64,000 bases of DNA, taken from Sphingomonas_R arantia. Its GTDB lineage: Bacteria > Pseudomonadota > Alphaproteobacteria > Sphingomonadales > Sphingomonadaceae. The DNA lies in NCBI RefSeq assembly GCF_042682045.1, contig NZ_JBHUGS010000003.1:248001-312000 (forward strand), written 5' to 3'. Each line of letters opens with the position of its first letter. Within the stretch, counting starts at the first letter, position 1. The notes below the pieces were generated by a model, which did no database searches, had not been told where the DNA came from, and saw only the letters and a list, made by a program, of their open reading frames with translations. Both the position numbers and the translations under genes were made by a program. Of this stretch, positions 34,593-43,800 are shown piece by piece.

Positions 34593-34850
34593 TCAGCCCC
34601 CCGTCACCGGCGGGAACAACGCGATCTCGCGCGCTCCACCGATCGACGCGTCCAGCCCCACGAACCGGTCGTCGATCGCCGCCCGGATCCGCCCGGCATC
34701 CGCGAACGCCGCGGCATGACCGCCCGACCGCGTCGCCAGCCAGCCGATTAAATCCGCCACCGTCGCGACGTTGGCGGGCGGATCGACCCGCTCGGTCCCC
34801 ACGCCCACCCGTTCGCGCACCCAGGCGAAATACAACATCTCGATCGCCAC
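34593..34850 (-). CDS. moaD: Molybdopterin synthase sulfur carrier subunit
   Basis: About 85 residues, ubiquitin-like fold ending in the diagnostic GG (ALFPPVTGG), which becomes the thiocarboxylate. The GTG at 34850, five bases after the pgsA stop, is preferred; an ATG four codons later (MLYFAWVRE) is also possible. Confidence 0.9.
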   Translation of the reverse strand: MAIEMLYFAWVRERVGVGTERVDPPANVATVADLIGWLATRSGGHAAAFADAGRIRAAIDDRFVGLDASIGGAREIALFPPVTGG

Positions 34851-34855
34851 AGCCG

Positions 34856-35404
34856 TCAGTCCATGTGCTTCAGGCCGACGCGCAGATAATCCCACCCCGT
34901 CAGCAGGGTCAGCGCGGCTGCGGCCCACAGGCTGAACAGTCCGACCAGCAGGATCCAGTGCTGCTGCGGCAACGCACCGGCCAGGATGATCCCGCCCAGC
35001 GACACCAGCTGAAACGTCGTCTTCCACTTCGCCAGCTTCGACACCGGCACCGACACGCGCAGCTCGGCCAGGAACTCGCGCAGCCCGGACACCGCGATCT
35101 CGCGCAGCAGGATCACCAGCGCGGCGATCACGTGCCACCCGTCGATATCGCGCGTGAAGATCAGCATGACGATCACCGCCGCCACCATGATCTTGTCCGC
35201 GATCGGATCGAGGAACACGCCGAGCTTCGACACGGTCCCCTGCGCCCGCGCCAGGTAACCGTCGAAATAATCGGTGATGCCCATCAGGCAATACAGCCCG
35301 AACGCCAGCGCGTAATCGGCTCGGCTGGGCAGCCACAACAGGAACACCAGCAGCGGCATCGCAAAGATGCGCGACAGGGTGAGGATGTTCGGGAGGCTCA
35401 GCAT
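34856..35404 (-). CDS. pgsA: CDP-diacylglycerol--glycerol-3-phosphate 3-phosphatidyltransferase
   Basis: 182 residues, integral membrane. The CDP-alcohol phosphotransferase motif DGYLARAQGTVSKLGVFLDP fits DGxxAR-x8-G-x3-D-x3-D. It makes phosphatidylglycerol-phosphate. The order pgsA-moaD-moaE on one strand with tight spacing suggests co-transcription. Confidence 0.94.
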   Translation of the reverse strand: MLSLPNILTLSRIFAMPLLVFLLWLPSRADYALAFGLYCLMGITDYFDGYLARAQGTVSKLGVFLDPIADKIMVAAVIVMLIFTRDIDGWHVIAALVILLREIAVSGLREFLAELRVSVPVSKLAKWKTTFQLVSLGGIILAGALPQQHWILLVGLFSLWAAAALTLLTGWDYLRVGLKHMD

Positions 35405-35413
35405 CGCCTGCTT

Positions 35414-36046
35414 CTAGCGCGCTGCAAGCCCTTTGGGGAAGTGCCGTTCCATACGACCCCAGGCGAGATGAATCAGATATTCGGATACCCAGCCGACGAC
35501 CGCCCCGGCCGCGATGTCGCTCGGATAATGCGCCTGCTTCGGGATCAGCGCCGCGGCGGTGGCGGTCAGCGCGGCGCCGGCCGGCACCGTGGACCCGGGA
35601 TATTCCCGCGCCAGCGCCCGAACAACCGCCACCCCGCCAGCAGTGTGACCGGACGGAAAGGACCGCATGTCCCCCTCATCGCTCTCGCCCGGTTCCATCC
35701 GATAATCGCCGTCGTCGACCAGCTTCTTCGGCCGCGAGCGGTCGACGCGGTTCTTGATCACGCCCTTGGCAAACGTCGCCAACGCGTGCGACGCCAGCAT
35801 CCGCAGCCCCGCCCGTGCCAGCCGCGGATTGCGCGTCGCGAGGCCCGCCACCGCGGTCAGCGCGGAGATCGCGACGAGCGGCGGCTGGTCCAGTATCTCG
35901 GAAAAAGCGGACGTCGCGCGCACCACCATCGTATCGCGCAACGGCGCCACGCTGGCGTTCACCTGCGCGTCTGCCCGCTCCACGGCGGTGCGGCCGGCCG
36001 TCGCGCGCTCGGCCTGCGATTGGTGCGCCTGTCTGTCCATATCCAT
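35414..36046 (-). CDS. PAP2-family phosphatase
   Basis: 210 residues. Phosphatase motifs KNRVDRSRP, SFPSGHTAG and AHYPSDIAAG in order, with the catalytic His in the last two. A polar N-terminal ~45 residues precede a few hydrophobic helices. It likely acts on a lipid pyrophosphate or phosphatidate; the neighbour pgsA fits lipid work, but the substrate cannot be read from the sequence. Confidence 0.88.
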   Translation of the reverse strand: MDMDRQAHQSQAERATAGRTAVERADAQVNASVAPLRDTMVVRATSAFSEILDQPPLVAISALTAVAGLATRNPRLARAGLRMLASHALATFAKGVIKNRVDRSRPKKLVDDGDYRMEPGESDEGDMRSFPSGHTAGGVAVVRALAREYPGSTVPAGAALTATAAALIPKQAHYPSDIAAGAVVGWVSEYLIHLAWGRMERHFPKGLAAR

Positions 36047-36052
36047 CCGCGT

Positions 36053-36613
36053 TCAACCGGGCGGCGATACGAAAGTTGCACCGGCCGCACGGGCATAGGT
36101 CGCCACCGGCCGGCCATGATACTCCGCGCTGCCCGACCCGACATAGCCGACCCGGGTCGCCAACCGGTGCGACGCATGATTCTCCAGGCCGATCATGCAC
36201 ACCGTCCCCGCCCGGCCCGGCCCACTGTCCAGCCACGCGAGCACGGCACGCACCGCCTCCCCCGCGATCCCCGTCCCGTGGACGTCCGGGACGAACCCCC
36301 AGCCCAGCTCCGGCAGGTCGCCGAACCCGCCGCCGATGCCACGGCGGAAATCCATCGCCCCCGCCTCGCCCAGAAACCGTCCGCTCAGACGATCCTCGAC
36401 CACGAAGAACCCGAATCCGAACACCGCCCAGTGCCCGATGTAACGCAGCACCCGATGCCAGCTTTCCTCCTCGCTCGCCGCGGTACCACTGGTGAAACGG
36501 TAGAAGTCGGGCATCGCACCCAAGGCCGCCCGCGCCGCGAAATCGGCCACGCCGTAGGGGCGCAGCCGCGTCCGCGCGGTCGTCAGCACCGGCCCCACGC
36601 CCGGCTCAGTCAC
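36053..36613 (-). CDS. GNAT family N-acetyltransferase
   Basis: 186 residues, similar to RimJ/RimL-type acetyltransferases: TTARTRLRPYGVADF start, then LGWGFVPDVHGTGIAGEAVRAVLAW with the acetyl-CoA loop (G-x-GxA), and IGLENHASHRLATRVGY. Substrate unknown. It lies six bases before the PAP2 gene on the same strand. Confidence 0.87.
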   Translation of the reverse strand: MTEPGVGPVLTTARTRLRPYGVADFAARAALGAMPDFYRFTSGTAASEEESWHRVLRYIGHWAVFGFGFFVVEDRLSGRFLGEAGAMDFRRGIGGGFGDLPELGWGFVPDVHGTGIAGEAVRAVLAWLDSGPGRAGTVCMIGLENHASHRLATRVGYVGSGSAEYHGRPVATYARAAGATFVSPPG

Positions 36614-36696
36614 CGCGCCCGCATCCGGTTTGGCATGGGGCCCAAGGATGCGCTATGTCGCGGCTTCCCCGGAACGATGTGACTCCATAAATCCGC

Positions 36697-38001
36697 ATGA
36701 CACCTTCCTTCCGGCTCCTCGCCGAACGCCGGTTCCTGCCGCTGTTCGTCACCCAGTTCCTGGGGGCGTTCAACGACAATCTGTTCCGCACCGCGATGAT
36801 CATGCTTGTCACGTTCGAGGTGTTGAAGGACCCGACGGCGGAAGCCTCCTTCTCCGCAGTCGCGGGCGGGCTTTTCATCCTGCCCTTCTTCCTGCTGTCC
36901 GCACTGTCCGGGCAACTGGCGGACGGGCGCGACAAGGCGAAGATCGTCCGGCTCGTCAAATCGGTCGAAATCGCGATCATGGTGTTCGGCGCGGCCGGCT
37001 TGCTGCTCGCCAACATCCCGCTGATGCTCGCCGCTTTGTTCGCGATGGGCGTCCACTCCACCTTCTTTGGCCCGATCAAATACGCCATCCTGCCGCAACA
37101 TCTCGAATCGGACGAAGTGCTCGGCGGCACCGGGCTGGTCGAGGCCGGCACGTATGGCGCGATCCTGCTCGGCACGATCGTCGGCGGCATCGTGCCCGCC
37201 CATATCGCCGCGGTGCTCGTGCTGATCGTCGCGGTGCTCGGCCGCATCGCGGGTCAGAAGGTGCCGCCTGCCCCGTCCGAGAACCCCGATGTGCGGATCG
37301 ATTTCCACATCCTGCGCGCGTCGATCCGACTGGTGCGCGACACGATGCACATCCGCCGGCTGTTCCTGGCGATCACCGCGATCAGCTTCTTCTGGATGCA
37401 GGGCGCGATCCTGGCGGCGCAGTTCCCCCCGCTGGTCAAGAACGCGCTGTCCGCGAACCAGTCGGTCGCCACGCTGTTCCTGTCGATCTTCTCGATCGGC
37501 GTCGCGGTCGGGTCGATCATCATCAATCGCCTGCTGAAGGGTGCGGTGTCCGCCCGGTTCGCACCCGCCGCCGCCATCCTGATGGGCCTGTTCGTCTGCG
37601 ACCTCTACTGGACGGTCGCACACTGGCCGCCGACGGACGGCACGCTGCTCGACCTCCGCTCGTTCGTGGCGCTGCCGCATGCGGACCGCGTGCTGATCGA
37701 CCTGTTCGGCGTCGCGGTGGCGGGCGGCATGTTCGTCGTGCCGCTCTACGCCTTCCTCACCACCACCGTGCCCAAGGCGCAGACCGCACGCACCGTCGCC
37801 GCAAACAACATCGTCAATGCCGGCGCGATGGTGTTCGCCACCGTCATGCTCGCGGGGCTGGTCCATTTCGGGGTGTCGATCGCCGGAACGTTGCTGCTGG
37901 TCGCGGTCATGAGCATCGGCGCGGCGCTGCTCGCCTATCGCCTGCACCTGGCCTGCGATCGCCACGCGGCCGACCTGCGCGCCGCGGCGCTGCGCGACTA
38001 G
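36697..38001 (+). CDS. MFS transporter, LplT-like
   Basis: 434 residues, twelve predicted helices. The opening FLPLFVTQFLGAFNDNLFRTAMIM is typical of LplT-type lysophospholipid transporters and of acyltransferase-linked MFS proteins. GQLADGRDKAKIVRLVKS is the conserved loop between helices 2 and 3. No acyltransferase domain is fused. Substrate inferred from family only. Confidence 0.85.
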   Translation: MTPSFRLLAERRFLPLFVTQFLGAFNDNLFRTAMIMLVTFEVLKDPTAEASFSAVAGGLFILPFFLLSALSGQLADGRDKAKIVRLVKSVEIAIMVFGAAGLLLANIPLMLAALFAMGVHSTFFGPIKYAILPQHLESDEVLGGTGLVEAGTYGAILLGTIVGGIVPAHIAAVLVLIVAVLGRIAGQKVPPAPSENPDVRIDFHILRASIRLVRDTMHIRRLFLAITAISFFWMQGAILAAQFPPLVKNALSANQSVATLFLSIFSIGVAVGSIIINRLLKGAVSARFAPAAAILMGLFVCDLYWTVAHWPPTDGTLLDLRSFVALPHADRVLIDLFGVAVAGGMFVVPLYAFLTTTVPKAQTARTVAANNIVNAGAMVFATVMLAGLVHFGVSIAGTLLLVAVMSIGAALLAYRLHLACDRHAADLRAAALRD

Positions 38002-38002
38002 G

Positions 38003-38143
38003 TCAGCTTAGGATCGTCAGGAACAGCGCGAACCCGCCGGCATAAGCGCGCAGGAAGAAGCGCAGGTCCGACATGATCGGCACGGACATCGTCTCGGGAC
38101 GCTCGGCCGGCTCACGGGACAGGATGGTCGCTGCGTCGATCAT
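38003..38143 (-). CDS. Small single-helix membrane protein
   Basis: 46 residues: MIDAATILSREPAERPETMS, then VPIMSDLRFFLRAYAGG and FALFLTILS, a polar start followed by one C-terminal hydrophobic helix. The ribosome site is weak. It ends two bases from the convergent MFS stop, filling the gap well. No family recognised; the pattern (soluble tail, then anchor) supports a real protein. Confidence 0.5.
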   Translation of the reverse strand: MIDAATILSREPAERPETMSVPIMSDLRFFLRAYAGGFALFLTILS

Positions 38144-38235
38144 GTCGACGGGTTAACAAGCCGCTAACCTTTCTGTCCCGCGTAAAATCGCAAGGGTGCG
38201 GCACTGTCCCACGACGGGACGGTGCCGCACGCCAA

Positions 38236-38667
38236 TCAGACCGCGTCGTCCTTCGCGGCCATCATCTCACCGATCGTCGGCGCCGGCGTCTCGCCGGGTG
38301 CCACGGTCACCGTCTTGCGCGGTGCGGGCAGACGCGCCGGCTTCTTTGCCCGGCGCGCGCCGGACACGGCGACGAAACCGGCGATCAGCCCCACCGTCGC
38401 GGCCGCCGCGCCGATCGCCGCACCACGTGGCTTCGACACGGCCTTCACCGCCTTCGTCGCTGCCGTCCGAACCTGGTCGACGGCGTTCGCCACCATGGTC
38501 CCGCCCTTCGCCGACGCCTTCGACTTCTTGCCGGGCTTCCCCTCGCCCTTCGGCGGCTTCGGCGGTTTGGCGGCCTTGGGCTTGTCCTTCGCGGCCGGCT
38601 TCGGCGGCTTGGGCTTGGCGGTGTCCAACTTGTGGGCGGTGGTGTCGTTCGGTGTCTCGGTCGCCAT
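38236..38667 (-). CDS. Lys/Pro/Ala-rich protein with histone-H1-like tail
   Basis: 143 residues. Residues ~10-55 are a K/P/A repeat tract (KPKPPKPAAKDKPKAAKPPK), like H1-type nucleoid tails. A hydrophobic Ala/Gly segment (GAAIGAAAATVGLIAGFVAV) and a short basic region follow. It may tether to the membrane and bind DNA or the cell wall; no domain recognised. Confidence 0.7.
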   Translation of the reverse strand: MATETPNDTTAHKLDTAKPKPPKPAAKDKPKAAKPPKPPKGEGKPGKKSKASAKGGTMVANAVDQVRTAATKAVKAVSKPRGAAIGAAAATVGLIAGFVAVSGARRAKKPARLPAPRKTVTVAPGETPAPTIGEMMAAKDDAV

Positions 38668-38749
38668 GGCGGACCTCCTGATGAATATGATGTTCGCTCC
38701 AACCGCCGCCCGTCCGCTACAGTTCCGTTACAGCCCATAGCCGCCCCGG

Positions 38750-39388
38750 ATGGACCGACCGCCCCGGATCGTTCATTGCGACGACTCGCCACCCCGTCCG
38801 GAACATCCCATCCCGCCCGCACCCGATCTCGCGCTCGCCCTCGTCACGCTCCGCCGCGGCACCCGATTCCTCGGAAGCGGGCTGCGGTCCGGCCCGGCCG
38901 ACGCGACCGCAACCGCAATCACCGGCCACGGCCGCGCCAAGGTGATCGGCAACGGCCTGCGCGAGGTCGATCGCTTCCTCAGCCTGCTGATCGACGCCAT
39001 CGCGGCCAACGTCGCGACACTCGAGGAACGCGCGGCACTCGACCGGCTCGACAACACCGCCCGCAAGCTCGCGATGCTCCGCACCGTCATGGCGCTCGCC
39101 AGTCCGGACGACGCCGCGTTGCGTGCCATCGGCCGGTCGCGCAACTGCCTGTTCCACACCGGCGGCATCGTCCGCGCTGGTCTGCCTGGCTCCGTCCCGA
39201 CGCTCGGCTGGGCCGCCCCGGACTCTTTCGTCTCGATCGCCCGGCCTGCCCCGCTGCCTGCCGGATCGCAGCTTGCGGTCACCCCGGACGACCTCCGCGC
39301 GATCTGCCGATTCTACGATCGGATCGCCGACGAACTGGTCGCCGCGCTGGCCGGCCCGTTGCCGCCGCCACGGCAATCGATTGATTAA
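38750..39388 (+). CDS. Hypothetical protein, helical
   Basis: 212 residues, no family recognised. Helical central part (VDRFLSLLIDAIAANVATLEERAAL, DRLDNTARKLAMLRTVMALA), then GRSRNCLFHTGG and DDLRAICRFYDRIADELVAAL. Codon use and composition match neighbouring real genes, and the opposite-strand ORFs look like shadows. It precedes cspA by about 140 bases. Confidence 0.65.
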   Translation: MDRPPRIVHCDDSPPRPEHPIPPAPDLALALVTLRRGTRFLGSGLRSGPADATATAITGHGRAKVIGNGLREVDRFLSLLIDAIAANVATLEERAALDRLDNTARKLAMLRTVMALASPDDAALRAIGRSRNCLFHTGGIVRAGLPGSVPTLGWAAPDSFVSIARPAPLPAGSQLAVTPDDLRAICRFYDRIADELVAALAGPLPPPRQSID

Positions 39389-39501
39389 TCACGACCATTC
39401 TACTATATGAAGATTGCACACGTCGCCTGCGACGGAATTTGATGCCCGCGGGCGGACCTTTCCTTTTCTTGCTTCCTGGCTCCCTGGGCACGCTGTCCGG
39501 G

Positions 39502-39527
39502 GTTTCCTCGTTTCTTTGAAAGGAAAC
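39502..39527 (+). promoter_or_regulatory. 5' UTR hairpin masking the cspA ribosome site
   Basis: GTTTCC (39502-39507), bulge TCG, TTTC (39511-39514), loop TTT, GAAA (39518-39521) and GGAAAC (39522-39527): a ten-pair bulged hairpin whose 3' arm is the Shine-Dalgarno (AAAGGAAA), five bases before the ATG. It may act as a temperature-sensitive gate. The whole leader is ~140 bases, as expected for a cold-shock gene. Confidence 0.55.
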
Positions 39528-39531
39528 ACTC

Positions 39532-39738
39532 ATGCCAATCGGCACCGTCAAATTCTTCAATTCCGACAAGGGCTATGGCTTCATCGCAGCCGAAGATGGT
39601 TCGGGCGACAGCTTCGTCCACATCACCGCCGTCGAGCGCGCCGGTATGCCGACCCTCAACAAGGATCAGCGCGTCAGCTACGAACTGGAAACGGATCGTC
39701 GCGGCAAGCAGTCCGCCGTCAACCTCCAGTCGGCCTGA
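39532..39738 (+). CDS. cspA: Cold-shock protein
   Basis: 68 residues, one OB-fold cold-shock domain with both RNP motifs: KGYGFI (14-19) and SFVHI (27-31). RNA chaperone. The first gene of a pair with the IF-1-like gene seven bases after its stop. A hairpin covers its ribosome site. Confidence 0.95.
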   Translation: MPIGTVKFFNSDKGYGFIAAEDGSGDSFVHITAVERAGMPTLNKDQRVSYELETDRRGKQSAVNLQSA

Positions 39739-39745
39739 TTTCGTC

Positions 39746-40003
39746 ATGGCCAAAGAGGAGTCAGTGACCCTCGATGGCCTGATCGACGAGATTTTGCCGG
39801 ATGGACGCTTCCGTGTCGTGTTGGACAATGATCACAAGATCATTGCCTACACGGCCGGAAAGATGCGGCGTTACCGCATCCGTTCGGTGGTCGGCGACCG
39901 CGTTCAAGTCGAGATGACGCCTTATGATCTTGAAAAAGGTCGGCTCGTCTATCGCGAACGAACGCCGGGCGTCGGCCCCGGACAGCGTCGCGGCACACGC
40001 TGA
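39746..40003 (+). CDS. infA: Translation initiation factor IF-1 family, C-terminally extended
   Basis: 85 residues. The S1/OB-fold IF-1 core (GRFRVVLDNDHKIIAYTAGKMRR, VGDRVQVEMTPYDLEKGRL) is followed by an extra ~15-residue basic tail (ERTPGVGPGQRRGTR) absent from standard 72-residue IF-1. Being encoded directly behind cspA, it is probably made with CspA during cold stress. I cannot tell whether it is the only IF-1 of the cell. Confidence 0.88.
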   Translation: MAKEESVTLDGLIDEILPDGRFRVVLDNDHKIIAYTAGKMRRYRIRSVVGDRVQVEMTPYDLEKGRLVYRERTPGVGPGQRRGTR

Positions 40004-40065
40004 AGTGTCGCACTTTATTCTTATATCTTGATACCGGCCGCCCATCGCGCGCGCCGAAGGACCTT

Positions 40066-40206
40066 ATGCACCACACGACGACCGACCGAACGACGTACCT
40101 ACCCTGGAACAGCCGCCCCGCGCGGTTGAAACGCACCGTCCCGGCCCTCCGGCCGACATTGTCGCGATCCGAATTACGCCATATCGTGGCGGAGGTCCTT
40201 GGCTGA
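40066..40206 (+). CDS. Small basic protein
   Basis: 46 residues starting MHHTTTDRTTYLPWNSRPAR, then LKRTVPALRPTLSRSELRHI and VAEVLG. AAGGA lies six bases before the ATG, a good ribosome site. The C-terminal part could form a helix. No family recognised; the short length leaves doubt. Confidence 0.5.
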   Translation: MHHTTTDRTTYLPWNSRPARLKRTVPALRPTLSRSELRHIVAEVLG

Positions 40207-40246
40207 CCCCACGACAGTCCCTGCCGTATCGAAAGGACCCCCGCCC

Positions 40247-40450
40247 ATGTCGGTCACCAGCGAATATTACATGGCCCGCGCCGCCGAAGCCGCCCGCGAT
40301 GCCGAAGCCGCCACGCTCGACAATGTCCGCGACCGCTGCCGCCGTTCGGAGGCCGCCTGGCTGACCATGGCCGGCCGCATCGCGCAGGGCGAGGAAATGC
40401 GCGACACGCTGGCCACCGAAAAGGCCGCCCGCGGGGGCTCCCCGCTTTGA
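40247..40450 (+). CDS. Small hypothetical protein
   Basis: 67 residues from the ATG at 40247 with AAAGGA nine bases upstream. One Ala-rich helix-turn-helix-like pattern (EYYMARAAEAARDAEAATLD, NVRDRCRRSEAAWLTMAGRI). Small proteins of this look are common in sphingomonads; function unknown. Its TGA overlaps the TTG start of the next gene, so the two are coupled. Confidence 0.65.
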   Translation: MSVTSEYYMARAAEAARDAEAATLDNVRDRCRRSEAAWLTMAGRIAQGEEMRDTLATEKAARGGSPL

Positions 40451-40677
40451 ACCGTCCGTTCCGCAAGCGGTTCGACGGCGTTCGCCTCAGCCCCGAGGCC
40501 GCCGAACGCCAGGGCCGCGTCACGCGCCTTGCGTTCGAGGCTTTGCGCGACTCGGCGAAGGTCGTCGCCTTCCTCAACACCGAAGACGCCGACCTCGGCG
40601 GCCGCCCGATCGACCTCGCCGTCGCCAGCCCCGAAGGCCTGGCCACCGTGGAACGTGCGATCGCCGAACTGGCGTAA
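40447..40677 (+). CDS. MbcA/ParS/Xre antitoxin toxin-binding domain (DUF2384), orphan
   Basis: 76 residues from a TTG. The C-terminal half matches the toxin-binding domain of MbcA/ParS/Xre antitoxins: VVAFLNTEDADLGGRPIDLAVASPEGLATVERAI. No HTH domain and no RES-family toxin gene is adjacent, so it is an orphan. It is coupled to the 67-residue gene by a TTGA overlap. It may inhibit a toxin elsewhere or have a different partner. Confidence 0.75.
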   Translation: MNRPFRKRFDGVRLSPEAAERQGRVTRLAFEALRDSAKVVAFLNTEDADLGGRPIDLAVASPEGLATVERAIAELA

Positions 40678-40685
40678 GGCTCACG

Positions 40686-40811
40686 CCGTTTGGCTCGAGC
40701 CTGTCGAGAACCTAACTCAGCATCTCTCCAGACCCAAACCCCTCACCCCGTTCGGTTCGAGCTTGTCGAGAACTCAGCGCTGAGTTCTCGACAAGCTCGA
40801 ACCAAACGGGG
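40686..40811. repeat. Palindromic repeat family A
   Basis: One half-unit (GTTTGGCTCGAGCCTGTCGAGAAC, near 40687-40710) is followed by a near-perfect inverted repeat at 40746-40811 (CCCCGTTCGGTTCGAGCTTG with its mirror). It lies between the convergent orphan antitoxin gene and tamB. Confidence 0.8.
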
Positions 40812-40820
40812 TTAGTTCCG

Positions 40821-40872
40821 TCCATCCCGAGCGAAGTCGAGGGACCCTTCGAGCGAAGCCGAGAAGCCGACG
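40821..40872. repeat. Repeat family B
   Basis: CCATCCCGAGCGAAGTCGAG followed by GGACCCTTCGAGCGAAGCCGAGAAG. A second copy with few changes lies at 47438-47484. Both are at gene ends. Confidence 0.75.
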
Positions 40873-40892
40873 CCCGAAGCGCACACACCCCC

Positions 40893-43800
40893 TCAATAAT
40901 CCTTAGAAACCCGCACATTGGCACTCTGCCGCCCGACCGTCGAAATCGTCGACAGCAACGAAAGCCACCGCGTAATCCGATACTCCAGCCGCGTCGCGCT
41001 ATACCCCTGCCCATCAGTGATGACCTCCAGGTAGGTCCGCCGCCCGATATATTTCCCCGCCGCCACCGACGTCCCCTGCCCGGTTGCCACGTCGGCCGGC
41101 AGGATGCGCAGCCGGTCCAACCCGGCCGCGCGGCGGATCGCATTGATCGGGTTCAGGTTCATGCCCCCCCCGCCATCCGCACGCAGCGACGCCACCGCCG
41201 CCGCCAGCTGCAACGCCTCGGGCGCGGACAAGGTCGTGATCGACGACCCGAACAGCAGCCGCGACAGCAGCTCGTCCTCCGGCAACGCCGGCACGCTCGA
41301 AAAATCGACCTGCGGACGCAGCCCGGTGCCCGACACGCGGATGCTCGCGCTCAACCCCTGGATGTTCGCGTTCGCCACGATGTCGAGCACCGGATCGACC
41401 GGCGTCTCGCCCTGGAAGCGGATCGACCCGCGATCGATGTCGAACCGCCGCCCCGCAAACTCGTAATTCCCACGCAGCAGGTCCGCCCGCCCGGTGATCT
41501 GCGGACTGTCCACTGTGCCGGCAATACCCAGCTGCGCCCGCCATTCGCTGTCCAGCCCCAGCCCGCTCACGATCATCCGGGTGCGTGCGTCCGCCTTCAG
41601 GTCCAGCTTCCACGGCGCGGTCGCCGCGGGCAGGTCGGACACATCGTCCGGCCGGTTGATCTCCCGCACGTTCAGCCGCGGGATCGACGCCGCCGCGGCG
41701 CGCCCCAGCCGGTACCGCGACTGGTCCAGCTTCACCGTCCCCGAAATCGTGCCGCCCACCCCGTCGGACTGGATGCGCAGCGGCCCCGTCACCGTCGCAC
41801 CAATATCGTCGCGCGCCAGCAGCACCGCCTTGTTCGCATCCAGCGCGATATCCATCCCGAACCCGCGCGCCGCCGCCAGATCGAACGTCGCGCGCCCGGC
41901 CACCGTCCCGCCGCGCGGCGTGGCCCCGCGGAAACTGTCCATCACCAGCCGCGAACCGTCGAACCGCCCGGCCGCGACGATCCCCTGGATCACCGTGCCG
42001 GTCACCGCGCTCTCGAGCCGTGCGCCGCTCGTCCGGATCGACCCGCGGATCACCGGGCTCGACACCCGCCCGCCGATATCGGCCCCCACCGCCACCGGCC
42101 CGGACAGGTCGATCGTCTCGACCCCTGTCAGCCGCCACAACGTATCCGCCGGCCCCGTGTAACGTAGCTGCGCAAAGATCGGCGCGGCGCGCAACCGCTC
42201 GGCCAGCCCGGCGCCGCCGCCAAGTGGCCCGATTCGCCCCTGCGCCCGGCCGATGATCGCACCGCCGCTCGCCACCACCGATCGCGCCGCCAGCCCGCGC
42301 GCGTCCAGCACCATCGCCAGCCCGACATCGATCGGCCGCGACGACAACACCAGCCCCGACCGCGTCAGCCCGCGGATCCGCAGGTCCGCCCGTCCGGTCG
42401 GCACCTGCCCCCCTCCGGGCAGCCGGTACGTCAGCTGCCCACTCGCCAGCCCGCTGACGCCCAGCTGCGGAAACGCCAGATCGAGCAGCGACATCGGCAT
42501 CCTCGCCAGCGTCGCATCGACCGTCGCGTCCCCCGCGCCGAACCGCCCGCCCACCGTCGCGGTGCCGCCATCATAGGTCAGCGCGGTCGGCGCCACCCGC
42601 CAGCCATCGCCCTCGCGCGTCAGCACCGCCGGTCGGCTCAACCGGATCGCCTTGCGGTCGAGCGTCCCTGATCCGATCAGCTCGATCCGGTCCGGCGCAA
42701 CCTGCGCCACCGTCTGGAACTCGAACGCCCGCCCGCGCGATCCGGCCACCGACGCACGCACCGTCCCGCGCCCGCCGCGCAGCCGCGCATTGCCCGCGAT
42801 CCGCGCGATCGACACATCGCCGCGCCGCGCGCCCGCCGCCGTCGCGGTCGCCTCCACCGACGTGCCCGCCGGATCGAGCAGCAGTACCGCGTCCAACTTG
42901 CCGCGCCGCAGCTCGACCGGCACCGCCATCGCCAGCCGCGCCGCGGCGAAGCCCAGATGCATCTCGATCCGCTGCACATCGCCGACCGGGCTGAACAGCA
43001 ACCGCCCGTCGATCCCGCCGCCCGCCGTCGTCAGCACGCCCGTGAACCCGCCCGGATCGGACCGCAGCGCGCCGACGGCGGTCGTCCCCGACACGTTCAG
43101 CGCGGCTACCCGCACCACCGCCGGCGCCCCGCTCGGCAGATCGATCCGCCCGCGACCCGCAAACGGCCCGAGCGTCGACCCACCCGCCGCCTGCCACTGA
43201 TACCCGCCCGCATCCGGCAACAACGTCGCGCGCACCGCCGCCAGCCCCAGCGGATCGGCCGGCGCCGCCAGCAGCAACTCCACCCGCGGCCGAGAGATAT
43301 CCCCGTCCAGCCCGATGTCGAACGCCCCATACCGCGCCTGCCGCCCGCTCCCCGCAAACTGGAACGTCCCGTCGCGCCGCCGCATCCCCGTGCCGCGGAT
43401 CGTGATGGTCGGCGCGGTCAGCACCAGGTCGCTGAACCGCAGGACCCCGTCGCGATCGCGCACCAGCCGCGTGTCGATCCGCGGCAACCCGCCCGCCAAC
43501 CCGGCCAGGAACGCATTGTCGAGCCGCAGCACACGCCCCTGCCCGCGCCCCTCGACACGCGTGCCGCGCCCGCTCGGGTCCGGTACCACGCTCAGGTCGC
43601 TCGTCACCTCGACGATCCCGAGGCCCGGGATCAAATACCGCCGCAACTGCCCCGAGATCGTCACGTCGTAACGCCCGGTGACCAGGTCGACGCGCAGCGC
43701 CAGCTTGCCCTTCAGCTTGTCCGAATCGAACGCCAGCCCGGTGCCGGTCAGCGTCCGCGCGGTCGCCTGCACCTGCCCCGCGACCGACAGGTTCGCGAGG

